The notes beneath the pieces are model-generated. The model worked only from the letters and a program-made list of their open reading frames with translations. It made no database searches and was not told where the DNA came from. From a virus, in the IMG/VR virus record IMGVR_UViG_3300050821_006729, positions 1 through 24,977 of that record: 24,977 nt of DNA, one strand, 5' to 3'. Position 1 is the stretch's first letter. Each line of letters opens with the position of its first letter. Made by a program: the position numbers and the translations under genes. Shown here piece by piece: positions 1 to 6,317 of this stretch.

Positions 1-114
1 AAGCTGCCGTGCATCCCCAAAGCCTTGGCGTGGTCCTGCCCCGTAAAATCAACAGGTTGCCTAGGTTCCTACGCGGAATATGTTAGCACAGGTGTGCTAA
101 GCGTGTGAGCTTTT
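1..114. other. Left-end non-coding stretch
   Basis: No credible gene is seen here. Positions 11-22 read GCATCCCCAAAG, which recurs exactly at 10494-10505 in the long non-coding region. The rest is the downstream end of the leftward gene cluster and holds the palindrome listed separately. Confidence 0.5.
83..100. repeat. Perfect 8-bp-arm palindrome downstream of the leftward operon
   Basis: TTAGCACA and TGTGCTAA flank a 2-nt centre (GG). It lies about 15 bp beyond the stop codon of the last leftward gene. No T-run follows on the minus strand, so an intrinsic terminator is not clearly supported; a dimeric protein-binding site or a transcript-end hairpin are the alternatives. Confidence 0.5.
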
Positions 115-981
115 CTATGTGTAGTAATTCTCCGTTTCTCCTCCGACTTCCACCCATCCCTCTGGGTAAATAAGTCGGCTGAGAGCATTAGCCGAATCGT
201 CGCGTGGATTCCATCGGTAGTGAAATGCCGTTTCTCTGGGTTTGTCGAAGAAGTCAAGGTACTTAATGCACCCCTTGAAATGGACATACACTTCTCGGTT
301 TCTGATGCGTTGTGCTGTGGGTTCATCCAATGGAGCAGGTCTAAGCATGAAGTCGCTGTATGCAGCCGTAAAGTCACTTGCAGAAGCAACTGTTGGGAGA
401 TGGTGTATGCCATGCCCAAAAAATCCATTGTCGATAGAATCTGGTGAGTCACTGAGAACTGTATAAACTTCGGAGGAGACGCTGAAGGCTGGGGTAGACC
501 CGTAGAAAAACAATAGAAATTCGACTTTCAGAGGGATGCGTAGAGACAATATAAGTGACTGGGGTTGCCCCATTCTTATTCTTGCTCTCTCTTTGTTGAC
601 GACCAGCTCCACACTGTCTTTTAATATTCCGCTCTGCACCGACATTTGAGAGAGTTGGCCCTGCATGGTAGTCCACTGGCTCTCCATCGTTGCTCGTTGC
701 TGCTCCATAATGCCAGCCTGACGACGGTACACCAGCCAAGTGAGGAACATCACTACCAGTTGCAAGATGGCAACGCCAGCGAGTATCCCTGTAAACCACA
801 GCAATTTCATTTGAGTAGCGTGTTCTTCACCTGCTGCTTCTTGAGGGGTGCTTGCTCCTGGGCTCTCAGCGTTCTTGACATGGACTATGCTCTGACCGCT
901 ATTGGGTTCGGCAGTCCCCTCTGGTGCTCTCGCTGGCTGTTGTTGTCCAAAGACGATGATTGCGAGTATCAGCCATTTCAT
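115..981 (-). CDS. Membrane-anchored protein, paralogue of the 2184-2798 product
   Basis: The 288-residue protein has a hydrophobic N-terminus (WLILAIIVFG, residues 3-12) that may be a signal peptide, a Pro/Glu/Ala-rich linker, and a strong membrane helix at about residues 59-85 (KLLWFTGILAGVAILQLVV). A Gln/Met-rich, probably coiled-coil stretch (MEQQRATMESQ) follows, then a soluble domain of about 150 residues. Its C-terminus contains KYLDFFDKPRETAFHYR, closely matching KYRDIFGKNRETWFAYR in the first gene of this cluster, and an upstream STPAF resembles SPAW there. This pattern (G-x-x-K/E-Y-x-D-x-F, then T-x-F-x-Y) is known from uncharacterised bacterial membrane proteins. It is the last gene of the leftward operon, 15 bp after its neighbour. 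No strong ribosome site is seen before ATG 981. Function unknown. Confidence 0.8.
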   Translation of the reverse strand: MKWLILAIIVFGQQQPARAPEGTAEPNSGQSIVHVKNAESPGASTPQEAAGEEHATQMKLLWFTGILAGVAILQLVVMFLTWLVYRRQAGIMEQQRATMESQWTTMQGQLSQMSVQSGILKDSVELVVNKERARIRMGQPQSLILSLRIPLKVEFLLFFYGSTPAFSVSSEVYTVLSDSPDSIDNGFFGHGIHHLPTVASASDFTAAYSDFMLRPAPLDEPTAQRIRNREVYVHFKGCIKYLDFFDKPRETAFHYRWNPRDDSANALSRLIYPEGWVEVGGETENYYT

Positions 982-996
982 AACGGCACACTTGTA

Positions 997-1260
997 CTAG
1001 TCTTTGGTCAGACCGCTGAGGGTGTAGCCGACGATAGTGCCCAGGAGAGACACTAGGGCATCTTTTGGAAGAATGTTCTCGATTGAAAGGACCAGCAGAG
1101 AAGGCACAATCACCAGCAGAGCTACCAGAGAAATTGCTCTCTGCCCCAAGCCGAATGGACTGCCGTCTGCCTTTTTCAGATTAAAGCGTTTGTAGAGGGT
1201 GTAGAGCGTAGTCACGAACATAAAAGATAGAAGCGGTATTTCTAACGCCTTGTTTTGCAT
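997..1260 (-). CDS. Small integral membrane protein
   Basis: The 87-residue protein has at least two hydrophobic segments: around residues 9-22 (PLLSFMFVTTLYTLY) and residues 44-60 (ISLVALLVIVPSLLVLS). A third, weaker one lies near the C-terminus (LVSLLGTIVGYTLSGL). The start is supported by AGGAG eight bases before the ATG on the minus strand. It sits 20 bp after the basic protein gene and 15 bp before the larger membrane protein, inside a compact leftward operon. Two or three helices and small size are compatible with a holin or an exclusion protein, but no diagnostic motif is seen and neither role is claimed. Confidence 0.75.
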   Translation of the reverse strand: MQNKALEIPLLSFMFVTTLYTLYKRFNLKKADGSPFGLGQRAISLVALLVIVPSLLVLSIENILPKDALVSLLGTIVGYTLSGLTKD

Positions 1261-1280
1261 GACTACGCTCCTGTGATTCC

Positions 1281-1493
1281 TCAGGCAGCTTTCTTGGCCT
1301 TGGCCCAGCGTGCTCGTTGAGCTGCTGCAATCTTGGCTCGTGCTGCTTTGCTCATCTTCCTGCGTTTCCGCGTCTTACCACTTCCTTTACCCGGAGCAGA
1401 GACTCCGCTGCTCGATACGCTTCCTCCGTCCAACACTTTCAGCACTCTGTTCAGCCGGGTAATCTCCGCAACAACTGCTTCCCTAATATCCAT
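1281..1493 (-). CDS. Small basic protein with Ala/Lys/Arg-rich C-terminal tail
   Basis: The 70-residue protein starts at ATG 1493, preceded on the minus strand by AAAGGAG with good spacing; a longer reading start at 1586 has no such support. The N-terminal third (MDIREAVVAEITRLNRVLKVL) is probably helical. A Gly/Ser-rich linker leads to a strongly basic tail containing KTRKRRKMSKAARAKIAAAQ and then RARWAKAKKAA. Tails of this type (SxAARxKIAAAQRARWAK) are familiar in small DNA-binding or uncharacterised proteins of soil bacteria, especially Acidobacteriota. That family statement is from memory. DNA or RNA binding is inferred from charge alone. Confidence 0.75.
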   Translation of the reverse strand: MDIREAVVAEITRLNRVLKVLDGGSVSSSGVSAPGKGSGKTRKRRKMSKAARAKIAAAQRARWAKAKKAA

Positions 1494-1548
1494 GTTGTTC
1501 TCCTTTGGGTTCGTTCGCTCCTGCCGAAACTGGCAGAGAGTGTAACAC

Positions 1549-1824
1549 CTAATGTGCAGAGCTGAACACCCAGGCCAAGAACTCATAGAGAGCAGTTGCG
1601 CACAGGGCCACTATGAGGTGGATGCACCAGTACCCAGGACCATGATGTGCCATCTGCCGAGAAAAGAAATTACTTTGTGTCACTGCTGTAGGAGAGTTCG
1701 TATGTGAGCTTGTGGAGGTAGTCTGGGCATTCGTTCCATAGCTCAAATGGAAGTGCTCTACCGCTCCAATTTGAAGCGGAGGAAGCCCTTCGGAGGGAGG
1801 TAGAGATGGAGGATTAGACGGCAT
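1549..1824 (-). CDS. Small protein with C-terminal membrane helix
   Basis: The 91-residue product has a Pro/Ser/Thr-rich N-terminal part and a single strong hydrophobic segment near the C-terminus (IHLIVALCATALYEFLAWVF, about residues 68-87), so it looks tail-anchored. Its start overlaps the end of the upstream gene by 11 bp, which suggests coupled translation. A weak AGAGG precedes the ATG. It is followed after 55 bp by the basic protein gene. The low-complexity N-terminus makes it less certain than its neighbours; the overlap and the gap-free operon context favour a real gene. No family recognised. Confidence 0.55.
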   Translation of the reverse strand: MPSNPPSLPPSEGLPPLQIGAVEHFHLSYGTNAQTTSTSSHTNSPTAVTQSNFFSRQMAHHGPGYWCIHLIVALCATALYEFLAWVFSSAH

Positions 1825-2152
1825 CCTGTTCGCCTCTTATGACAAAGCGGTTTGGTCTCAGTCTAGATGGGTCTATGTACCACTTGATGCCAGCAGAAAA
1901 ACGCTCCGCACGTATGCTCACAAACTTCATGTAAGCATCTGCGTCCATCTCTTTGAGAATTGAAGCATCCTCTTCACGAGAGACGAACATTAAGATTTGA
2001 TTCGTAGCTCCTGTTTGCAGGTCGAAAGTGAGGTTGGCACTAATCCAAAACACATTCTTGGAAATGTCACTCACTTGAGACCCTGCACCTCCTCCAGATG
2101 CTGCACGTCCAGACACTATACGCCCAAGAACTGAGCCATATTCATCGGCCAT
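1814..2152 (-). CDS. Hypothetical soluble protein of the leftward cluster
   Basis: The 112-residue protein starts at ATG 2152 (MADEYGSVLGRIV), chosen because GGAGG lies ten bases upstream on the minus strand; the longer frame to 2170 would place the start upstream of that site. It has a Gly/Ala/Ser-rich segment (residues 14-25) followed by an apparent alpha/beta domain (VFWISANLTFDL, ILMFVSREEDASI). No membrane helix or known motif is seen. It lies 31 bp after the first gene of the cluster and overlaps the next by 11 bp. Function unknown. Confidence 0.7.
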   Translation of the reverse strand: MADEYGSVLGRIVSGRAASGGGAGSQVSDISKNVFWISANLTFDLQTGATNQILMFVSREEDASILKEMDADAYMKFVSIRAERFSAGIKWYIDPSRLRPNRFVIRGEQDAV

Positions 2153-2183
2153 TGTTATTTCCTCCGGCAAAAAGTCTACACGA

Positions 2184-2798
2184 TTAGGTGTGCTTGTTGT
2201 ATTGGGGATAGTTTGCCAAGCGAACCAGTTGCCTGTTGGTTTTGTAACCTACCACGCGGTAGGCAAACCACGTCTCTCGATTCTTGCCGAAAATATCCCG
2301 GTACTTGACGACGCCATACACAACGGTCATTGTATCGAGGGAGTGATGCCCTTTACCCGTAATGCTGCCAGACCATGTGGAAGGTTTTCCGGGAGCAATA
2401 GGCTCTGGTTCATTCTGAACAAGAGTGTCTGGGCCAATATATGGTTTGCTTGACAGTTTGTCTTTGTCTACGATTTCAAGACGAAGATGTTTTTCGGTAA
2501 TCCAAGCTGGACTTCGACCCTCATTGCTGCACCTGATTTCTATAGGACTCACACTAGTATTCGAGCCATCCGTTCCATCACCCAACAGAAGTCCCATGTT
2601 GGGGCCGAATACCAAATCAGCCATCACCCAAGCCCGTTCGATGTGTCTATCAGTTCCAATCTGTGTGAACACTCCAAAGAACAGGCCGATGGTGAACAGC
2701 GCAATGACCAAAGTAGAAACCGCATTCACGTAGTCAGGCCAAGGACGGGAATTGTCGGCAACAACGGCGGCCAGCAGAAGAACATTCATAGCGGCCAT
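2184..2798 (-). CDS. Membrane-anchored protein, first gene of the leftward cluster
   Basis: The 204-residue protein starts at ATG 2798 (MAAMNVLLLAAVV). CGGAG seven bases upstream supports this start; the frame continues upstream to a TTG at 2936, but that stretch has no ribosome site. One hydrophobic N-terminal segment and a second (VSTLVIALFTIGLFFGVF, about residues 28-45) precede a soluble domain of about 155 residues. The domain contains NEGRSPAW and, near the C-terminus, KYRDIFGKNRETWFAYR, the same signature as the 115-981 product. The two are probably diverged copies bracketing the operon. Proteins of this architecture are common but uncharacterised in bacteria. A role in altering the host envelope or excluding other phages is only an inference. 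Confidence 0.75.
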   Translation of the reverse strand: MAAMNVLLLAAVVADNSRPWPDYVNAVSTLVIALFTIGLFFGVFTQIGTDRHIERAWVMADLVFGPNMGLLLGDGTDGSNTSVSPIEIRCSNEGRSPAWITEKHLRLEIVDKDKLSSKPYIGPDTLVQNEPEPIAPGKPSTWSGSITGKGHHSLDTMTVVYGVVKYRDIFGKNRETWFAYRVVGYKTNRQLVRLANYPQYNKHT

Positions 2799-3133
2799 AA
2801 TTGTACTCCGGGCAAACGGAGAACCTTGTCCAGGACCAAAAACCGCTGCATTTGCATTCCTAGCCAATCCTAGCGTTCCAGGGTATTCGGCTCCAATAGC
2901 CCGTCCCCGGCTCGTTCCTGAGCCATCCCTGTGCAAAACCCAAGGTATTTAGAGCTTCGTGCCAAGGTAGAAGCCCGTCCCAGCCCGTTCTACTTAACCG
3001 CCGACTGCGCGGGCACTGCCCGCTTAGTATCTAGCCGTTGCGAGTTTTATTGGACTGGGGTTAGTCCGGGTTGCGAACCTCGGTATCGGGTGAGACACTG
3101 AAAGTAGATAGGGACCAGAGGAGAGCAACGCAG
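2799..3133. promoter_or_regulatory. Divergent intergenic region with several inverted repeats
   Basis: This separates the leftward cluster from the rightward genes, so promoters for both directions should lie here; no convincing -35/-10 pair was identified. Visible structures are GGCTC/GAGCC (2909-2924), GTAGAA/TTCTAC (2967-2993), the tight GCGGGC-act-GCCCGC hairpin (3009-3023) and GGTT-GCG-AACC (3069-3079). The left part can be read as an N-terminal extension of the leftward gene, but that lacks a ribosome site. Confidence 0.45.
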
Positions 3134-3310
3134 ATGGAGGACCGAAGTAAAGAAGTAATCGAGCAAGAAAAACGAATCGCTGCCAGAGCGTCAAGAGATA
3201 GGAAGCGTGTACTGGCAACGATGAAGCCTGCTCCTGCTCCCAAGAGCAAATTGCAGACGGCTCTGGACGAAGCCAGAGAAGGACCAAAGAAATTGCCCTG
3301 GGAAAAATAG
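3134..3310 (+). CDS. Small charged protein
   Basis: The 58-residue product (MEDRSKEVIEQEKRIAARAS...) is rich in Lys, Arg and Glu and predicted mostly helical, with a Pro-rich hinge (KPAPAPKSK) and a C-terminal KKLPWEK. The ATG at 3134 follows AGGAGAG at a suitable distance. It is the first rightward gene and is followed by a TTCG-loop terminator at 3338. Its RSKEV motif recurs in the next gene (LERSKEVVVARQ), suggesting a related helix. Function unknown. Confidence 0.6.
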   Translation: MEDRSKEVIEQEKRIAARASRDRKRVLATMKPAPAPKSKLQTALDEAREGPKKLPWEK

Positions 3311-3337
3311 TCACTTCACAATTCTGAAACACCACTG

Positions 3338-3361
3338 GGTCAGCCTTCGGGTTGGCCTTTT
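3338..3361 (+). terminator. Intrinsic terminator with TTCG loop
   Basis: GGTCAGCC, loop TTCG, GGTTGGCC (8 bp including wobble pairs), then TTTT. It lies 28 bp after the stop of the small charged protein gene. Confidence 0.7.
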
Positions 3362-3373
3362 CTATTGACTGCC

Positions 3374-3391
3374 GTGCAGCAGCTTCTGCAC
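3374..3391. repeat. Inverted repeat between terminator and next gene
   Basis: GTGCAG and CTGCAC form perfect 6-bp arms around CAGCTT. It lies between the terminator and the ATG at 3456, where a promoter for the next operon would be expected, so it could be an operator or a leader hairpin. Confidence 0.4.
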
Positions 3392-3455
3392 ACCAACCAA
3401 CAATCGTCTCATAGGACGCTAAACAACAAATTGAACATAGGAGTTGTACACCAAC

Positions 3456-3674
3456 ATGGCATCACTATTTGAAGGGAAGTTAACAATAAAGACTCCGCTC
3501 GAACGGAGCAAAGAAGTGGTTGTAGCAAGACAGGCTGCACTGGCTCGATTCATTGCAACGTCTGCACAGCGACACAACAAATCCGACATGAAGGAATTGC
3601 TCGGCACGTTCTGGGAAGCATACGAAGAACTGGGAGACTACATTGAGAAGCTGGAGGAATCCAGTCGTGGCTAA
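3456..3674 (+). CDS. Small helical protein upstream of the winged-helix gene
   Basis: The 72-residue protein begins MASLFEGKLTIKTPLERSKE. It has a short N-terminal beta-like segment, then a long helical part ending in an acidic stretch (YEELGDYIEKLEESSRG). TAGGAG lies 12-13 bases before the ATG, a long spacing. The last codons overlap the GTG start of the next gene by 8 bp, so the two are probably translationally coupled and functionally linked. Its RSKEV motif also occurs in the preceding gene product. No family recognised. Confidence 0.65.
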   Translation: MASLFEGKLTIKTPLERSKEVVVARQAALARFIATSAQRHNKSDMKELLGTFWEAYEELGDYIEKLEESSRG

Positions 3675-4113
3675 GAACTTAACAGGTCATATGGCGTTGT
3701 GGGTTGCCGCCAAGGCAATCCGATGCAAGACTCTTCAAGGAAAGCTTCTCCTACTTTACTACTGCGGAAATGCAGACTCCACAGGGTACTTCTACAAATC
3801 CTACGTGGATGCTGTGATTGAGACTGGAATCTCTGAGCGCACCATAAGACGCTACAATGAGGAATGGGAAAAGCACGGATTCATGCGAACGGTTGAGCCT
3901 GCTAAGTTCTCTGGCAAGTCCACGGACTATTACCTTAGCATTCCTAAGATACAGGCATGGGCAAAAGCTAGCCCAGTCGATAAGTTGAAAGATGCTGCAC
4001 GTATCGCTGGGAAAGAACGTGTAAAGGCATGGCGTGAGAACAACCCCAGAATGACCAAAAAACCTGTATTGCAGAGGCTGCAAGATGCTATTTGTGTAAA
4101 CGGTCAAACGTAA
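3667..4113 (+). CDS. Winged-helix DNA-binding protein, probable replication initiator or iteron-binding regulator
   Basis: The 148-residue protein begins at GTG 3667 (MAKNLTGHMALWVAAKAI). GGAGGA eight bases upstream favours this over an ATG at 3643, and the start overlaps the previous stop. Residues about 23-92 look like a winged helix-turn-helix: a helix KTLQGKLLLLYYCG, then SYVDAVIETGISERTIRRYN as the recognition motif, then a wing FSGKSTDYYLSI. Such N-terminal folds occur in lambda O-type and plasmid Rep initiators and in transcriptional regulators. The C-terminal 50 residues are basic and without a recognised domain. A 22-bp iteron array begins in the last codons and runs downstream, the arrangement expected of an initiator next to its origin or of an autoregulator. 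It is shorter than full Rep proteins, so a pure repressor role remains possible. Confidence 0.75.
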   Translation: MAKNLTGHMALWVAAKAIRCKTLQGKLLLLYYCGNADSTGYFYKSYVDAVIETGISERTIRRYNEEWEKHGFMRTVEPAKFSGKSTDYYLSIPKIQAWAKASPVDKLKDAARIAGKERVKAWRENNPRMTKKPVLQRLQDAICVNGQT

Positions 4114-4183
4114 CGCTTGTAACGGTCAAATGTAACGCTCGTAACGGTCAAATGTAACAAATATGGGCGTTACATTTGACCGG
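4099..4183. repeat. 22-bp iteron array (three direct copies plus one inverted)
   Basis: Core AACGGTCAAATGTAAC. Copy 1 starts at 4099 (one base different, overlapping the stop of the winged-helix gene), copy 2 at 4121 and copy 3 at 4143, exactly 22 bp apart, i.e. two helical turns. An inverted copy (GCGTTACATTTGACCGG) occupies 4168-4183. A further direct copy lies at 4317-4334. Even spacing on one face of the helix is typical of initiator or repressor binding arrays. Confidence 0.85.
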
Positions 4184-4228
4184 CCATCAATATATAACCC
4201 ATCAACCATACATCAAAGGTTCCATCAA
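4184..4228. repeat. AT-rich CATCAA direct repeats, possible DNA-unwinding element
   Basis: CATCAA occurs at 4185, 4200, 4211 and 4223 in a stretch with TATATAA, immediately after the iterons. Iterons followed by AT-rich short direct repeats are the classic layout of an origin of replication; the same DNA could instead hold a promoter. Confidence 0.5.
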
Positions 4229-4316
4229 TTGGGCTTCGCCCGTTGGGACTACCTTCTTTTATGTGGATTGGTTGGAGGCAGGAAGAGGCTTGGCGAAAGC
4301 CCAACTTGTTCCGCCT

Positions 4317-4337
4317 GTAACGGTCAAATGTAACACC
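4317..4337 (+). repeat. Detached fifth iteron copy
   Basis: GTAACGGTCAAATGTAAC matches iteron copies 2 and 3 exactly and lies about 175 bp downstream of the array, just before the terminator at 4342. A distant site of this sort could support looping or control of the downstream genes. Confidence 0.75.
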
Positions 4338-4341
4338 AAGG

Positions 4342-4366
4342 GCTGGACCTTCGGGTTCAGCTTTTT
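4342..4366 (+). terminator. Intrinsic terminator with TTCG loop
   Basis: GCTGGACC, loop TTCG, GGTTCAGC (8 bp with one G-T pair) followed by TTTTT. It ends the iteron-containing intergenic region 19 bp before the next gene start. Confidence 0.8.
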
Positions 4367-4384
4367 GAATTTCAGGAGAGAAGC

Positions 4385-4795
4385 ATGAACACGTACTTCA
4401 AGTATGCCCAGGTTGCCACGGATTTCAGCAGCCTGCAAAACAAATGCCTGCCGACAAACTTGGATGGCATAACGGAACGCAACGGACACTTCCTAGTAAT
4501 CGAATGCAAGCACGGTAATGAGCAGCCCAGCGGTGGGCAAGCGTGGATGCTGAGAGCATTCGGAGGCGTCCCAAAGTTCACTGTACTGATTGTCCACTGT
4601 GAACACGTAGAGGCTGACGAAAAAAGAACCAGACCATTCATTCCGGTCAGTTACAGCATCGTGACTGCGGATTGCATACAACTTCAGGTGCCAACGTCCA
4701 TTGAGGATTTCAGACAACGCTATCAGAAGTGGTTGGACAACTCAGAACTGGGTGCAAAGGCATTCGAGCAAGAGAGCAAGCAATGGGAAGCATAG
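4385..4795 (+). CDS. PD-(D/E)XK superfamily nuclease-like protein
   Basis: The 136-residue protein shows LDGITERNGHFLVIECKHGN: Asp27, then Glu40-Cys-Lys42 on a hydrophobic strand, followed by a Gln-containing helix (GGQAWMLRAF). This is the D-...-E-x-K signature of the restriction-endonuclease-like fold, as in VRR-NUC and phage resolvase or repair nucleases. The length suits a minimal single-domain member. CAGGAGAG precedes the ATG. The reading frame overlaps the next gene by 13 bp. In the phage context it may resolve branched DNA or trim ends; the exact substrate cannot be told. Catalytic residues are all present. Confidence 0.7.
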   Translation: MNTYFKYAQVATDFSSLQNKCLPTNLDGITERNGHFLVIECKHGNEQPSGGQAWMLRAFGGVPKFTVLIVHCEHVEADEKRTRPFIPVSYSIVTADCIQLQVPTSIEDFRQRYQKWLDNSELGAKAFEQESKQWEA

Positions 4796-5283
4796 AGCTT
4801 AACCAAGGCATCACGGTTGTCGTGGATGAGGAAGACCACCAGCAAGTGGTGGAAGCTGGCCCTTGGTTTGTTGCCACGACCAAACGCAAAGATGGGACTG
4901 TGCGTAAATCTTCAGTCGTTCGCAACACTGAGACAGGACAGCAGAAGCTGCATCACTTCATTCTGGGAATCAACGGAAAGCCCGTACATCACGACAATGG
5001 TGACCCGTTCGACTTCAGAAAGCACAACCTGACTACCGGAGCCACTGACAGGGATAGGCAGGCAGCGCGGTCCAAATCAACCGCTAGAAAATACACATCG
5101 CAGTTCAAAGGCGTGTCGTGGGACAAAGAACGAAACAAGTGGAAGGCAGACATTACCGTGAACTACAAGCTGATTCATTTGGGCCGATTCGACAGGGAAA
5201 TTGATGCAGCACGCAGGTACGACGAAGAAGCCAAGCAGAGGTTTGGTGAATTCGCACAATTAAATTTCCAACAAGCAGCGTAG
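4783..5283 (+). CDS. HNH endonuclease with C-terminal AP2 DNA-binding domain
   Basis: The 166-residue protein begins at ATG 4783 (MGSIELNQ) with AGAGAG upstream and overlaps the nuclease gene by 13 bp. Residues 55-85 carry the HNH core: LHHFILG, then VHHDNGDPFDFRKHNL, with the second His pair and the Asn that completes the motif. Residues about 107-162 form an AP2 domain: SQFKGVSWDKERNKWKA, then IHLGRFDREIDAARRYDE. HNH-AP2 proteins are known phage-borne homing endonucleases. This one is free-standing, with no intron visible, and sits directly behind another nuclease. It probably nicks DNA at a site in related phages and spreads its own gene. Confidence 0.9.
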   Translation: MGSIELNQGITVVVDEEDHQQVVEAGPWFVATTKRKDGTVRKSSVVRNTETGQQKLHHFILGINGKPVHHDNGDPFDFRKHNLTTGATDRDRQAARSKSTARKYTSQFKGVSWDKERNKWKADITVNYKLIHLGRFDREIDAARRYDEEAKQRFGEFAQLNFQQAA

Positions 5284-5292
5284 GAGAACGAA

Positions 5293-5970
5293 GTGAGTGA
5301 AGTAGGAAGAGAACTGACAGCCCAGGAGCTTGCCCAGATGGGCAATCCTAAGGAGCTGAATGAAGTGCCGTTGGACAAGTGCTTGAATAACGCGTTTGAG
5401 CCCAACGAAGGACCTGTAGTCAATTCCGATGGAGAAGAAGTTGAGGTTGAAAATTACATTCATTTTCCAGGAATGGATTTTGGTCACCCGTTTATGGCAC
5501 GTCGCAAACCAGATGGACTGCTGGAACTTCTGGGCAGCAATGCAGTGTTGGCGTCAGCGAGAAAGCAGGGAATACAAACCCTTCAGACCGTCATAGCGCA
5601 TGACAAGACTGATGAGCAGTGGTTGCTGATGAGCATTTTCAGTGGACCCTTCAATGTCTGGCGCGGTTATCACATGTGGAAGGTCAACAAGAGCATAAAT
5701 TCTGCGACATTCACAGAATGCGTGGAGAAGTGGTGGAGCAAAAGGCCACAGGTGCATTCTGCTCTCAGCCCTGTTGAACCACTGGTCATCTGCAACTGGT
5801 TAGAGCTGTACCAAGGTGCCGGAGCACAGATTATTGCTCCACACAAAATTGATGACGAATTCTTCAAACAGCTCATTCACGACAACGGAGCTTACGGCTC
5901 GTGGGCAGCAGCGCACACAGTCATGTCAGACATCAACCTCCGTATCGAGCGAAAGAATTGGGGACGATGA
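5293..5970 (+). CDS. Hypothetical protein, 225 residues
   Basis: It starts at GTG 5293 (MSEVGRELTAQELAQ), preceded by TAGGAGAA at good spacing and nine bases after the previous stop. The protein is soluble, with an acidic N-terminal third (NSDGEEVEVENYIHF) and aromatic-rich later part (VWRGYHMWKVNKS, VEKWWSKRPQ, ICNWLELYQGAG). No catalytic motif, zinc site or membrane helix is recognised. It ends just before the next small gene. Its place among the nuclease genes suggests an early or middle gene, but no function can be given. Confidence 0.75.
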   Translation: MSEVGRELTAQELAQMGNPKELNEVPLDKCLNNAFEPNEGPVVNSDGEEVEVENYIHFPGMDFGHPFMARRKPDGLLELLGSNAVLASARKQGIQTLQTVIAHDKTDEQWLLMSIFSGPFNVWRGYHMWKVNKSINSATFTECVEKWWSKRPQVHSALSPVEPLVICNWLELYQGAGAQIIAPHKIDDEFFKQLIHDNGAYGSWAAAHTVMSDINLRIERKNWGR

Positions 5971-5974
5971 ATCA

Positions 5975-6265
5975 GTGCCAACATTAGAAGAGAAGTGCCG
6001 AAAGATGCGCGAAAGAAACGCGCACATAAACCACGACCGGAGACATCGTGGGAGAGCAACCGAAGTGGTAGTAGACAAACGCAGCACAGACCCAGTGTAT
6101 TGGGATGACGTGTTATCCAGGCTTGGTCTTAGCATGAATGCAGGAGACAACCCTAAGCGTCTGTGGTACTGGGGCTCTAGCAAGACTGTAGAGGAAGCCG
6201 CAATGCGTTTGCTGATAGACAAACAGAGTCATCAAAGCAGCAATAAACATGTAACGTGTGACTAA
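5975..6265 (+). CDS. Hypothetical small basic protein
   Basis: The frame is open well upstream inside the previous gene; GTG 5975 (MPTLEEKCRKMRERNAH) or ATG 6005 are the plausible starts, giving 96 or 86 residues. GGGGACG upstream of the GTG is a weak ribosome site. The N-terminal half is basic (HDRRHRGRATEVVVDKRS); the C-terminal half has a hydrophobic core (YWDDVLSRLGLSMNAG, RLWYWGSSKTVEEAAMRLLI). It starts 4 bp after the previous stop. No family recognised. Confidence 0.55.
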   Translation: MPTLEEKCRKMRERNAHINHDRRHRGRATEVVVDKRSTDPVYWDDVLSRLGLSMNAGDNPKRLWYWGSSKTVEEAAMRLLIDKQSHQSSNKHVTCD

Positions 6266-6317
6266 TCAATAACATAAGTGAAAGTGCCACTACTATACGG
6301 GAAGGTACAACAAAATA

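Noticed and set aside
2799-2936. N-terminal extension of the first leftward gene to TTG 2936
   Set aside because: No ribosome site precedes the TTG, while ATG 2798 has CGGAG at ideal spacing and begins with a natural membrane segment.
3040-3110. Possible tRNA around GGGTTGCGAACC
   Set aside because: The putative T-arm stem does not pair properly, and no acceptor or anticodon stem can be drawn.
4099-4183. CRISPR array
   Set aside because: The 22-bp units have almost no variable spacer and include an inverted copy; they are iterons or operators.
4176-4388. Plus-strand 70-residue frame across the iteron and terminator region
   Set aside because: It is built from iterons, CATCAA repeats and the terminator hairpin, with no ribosome site.
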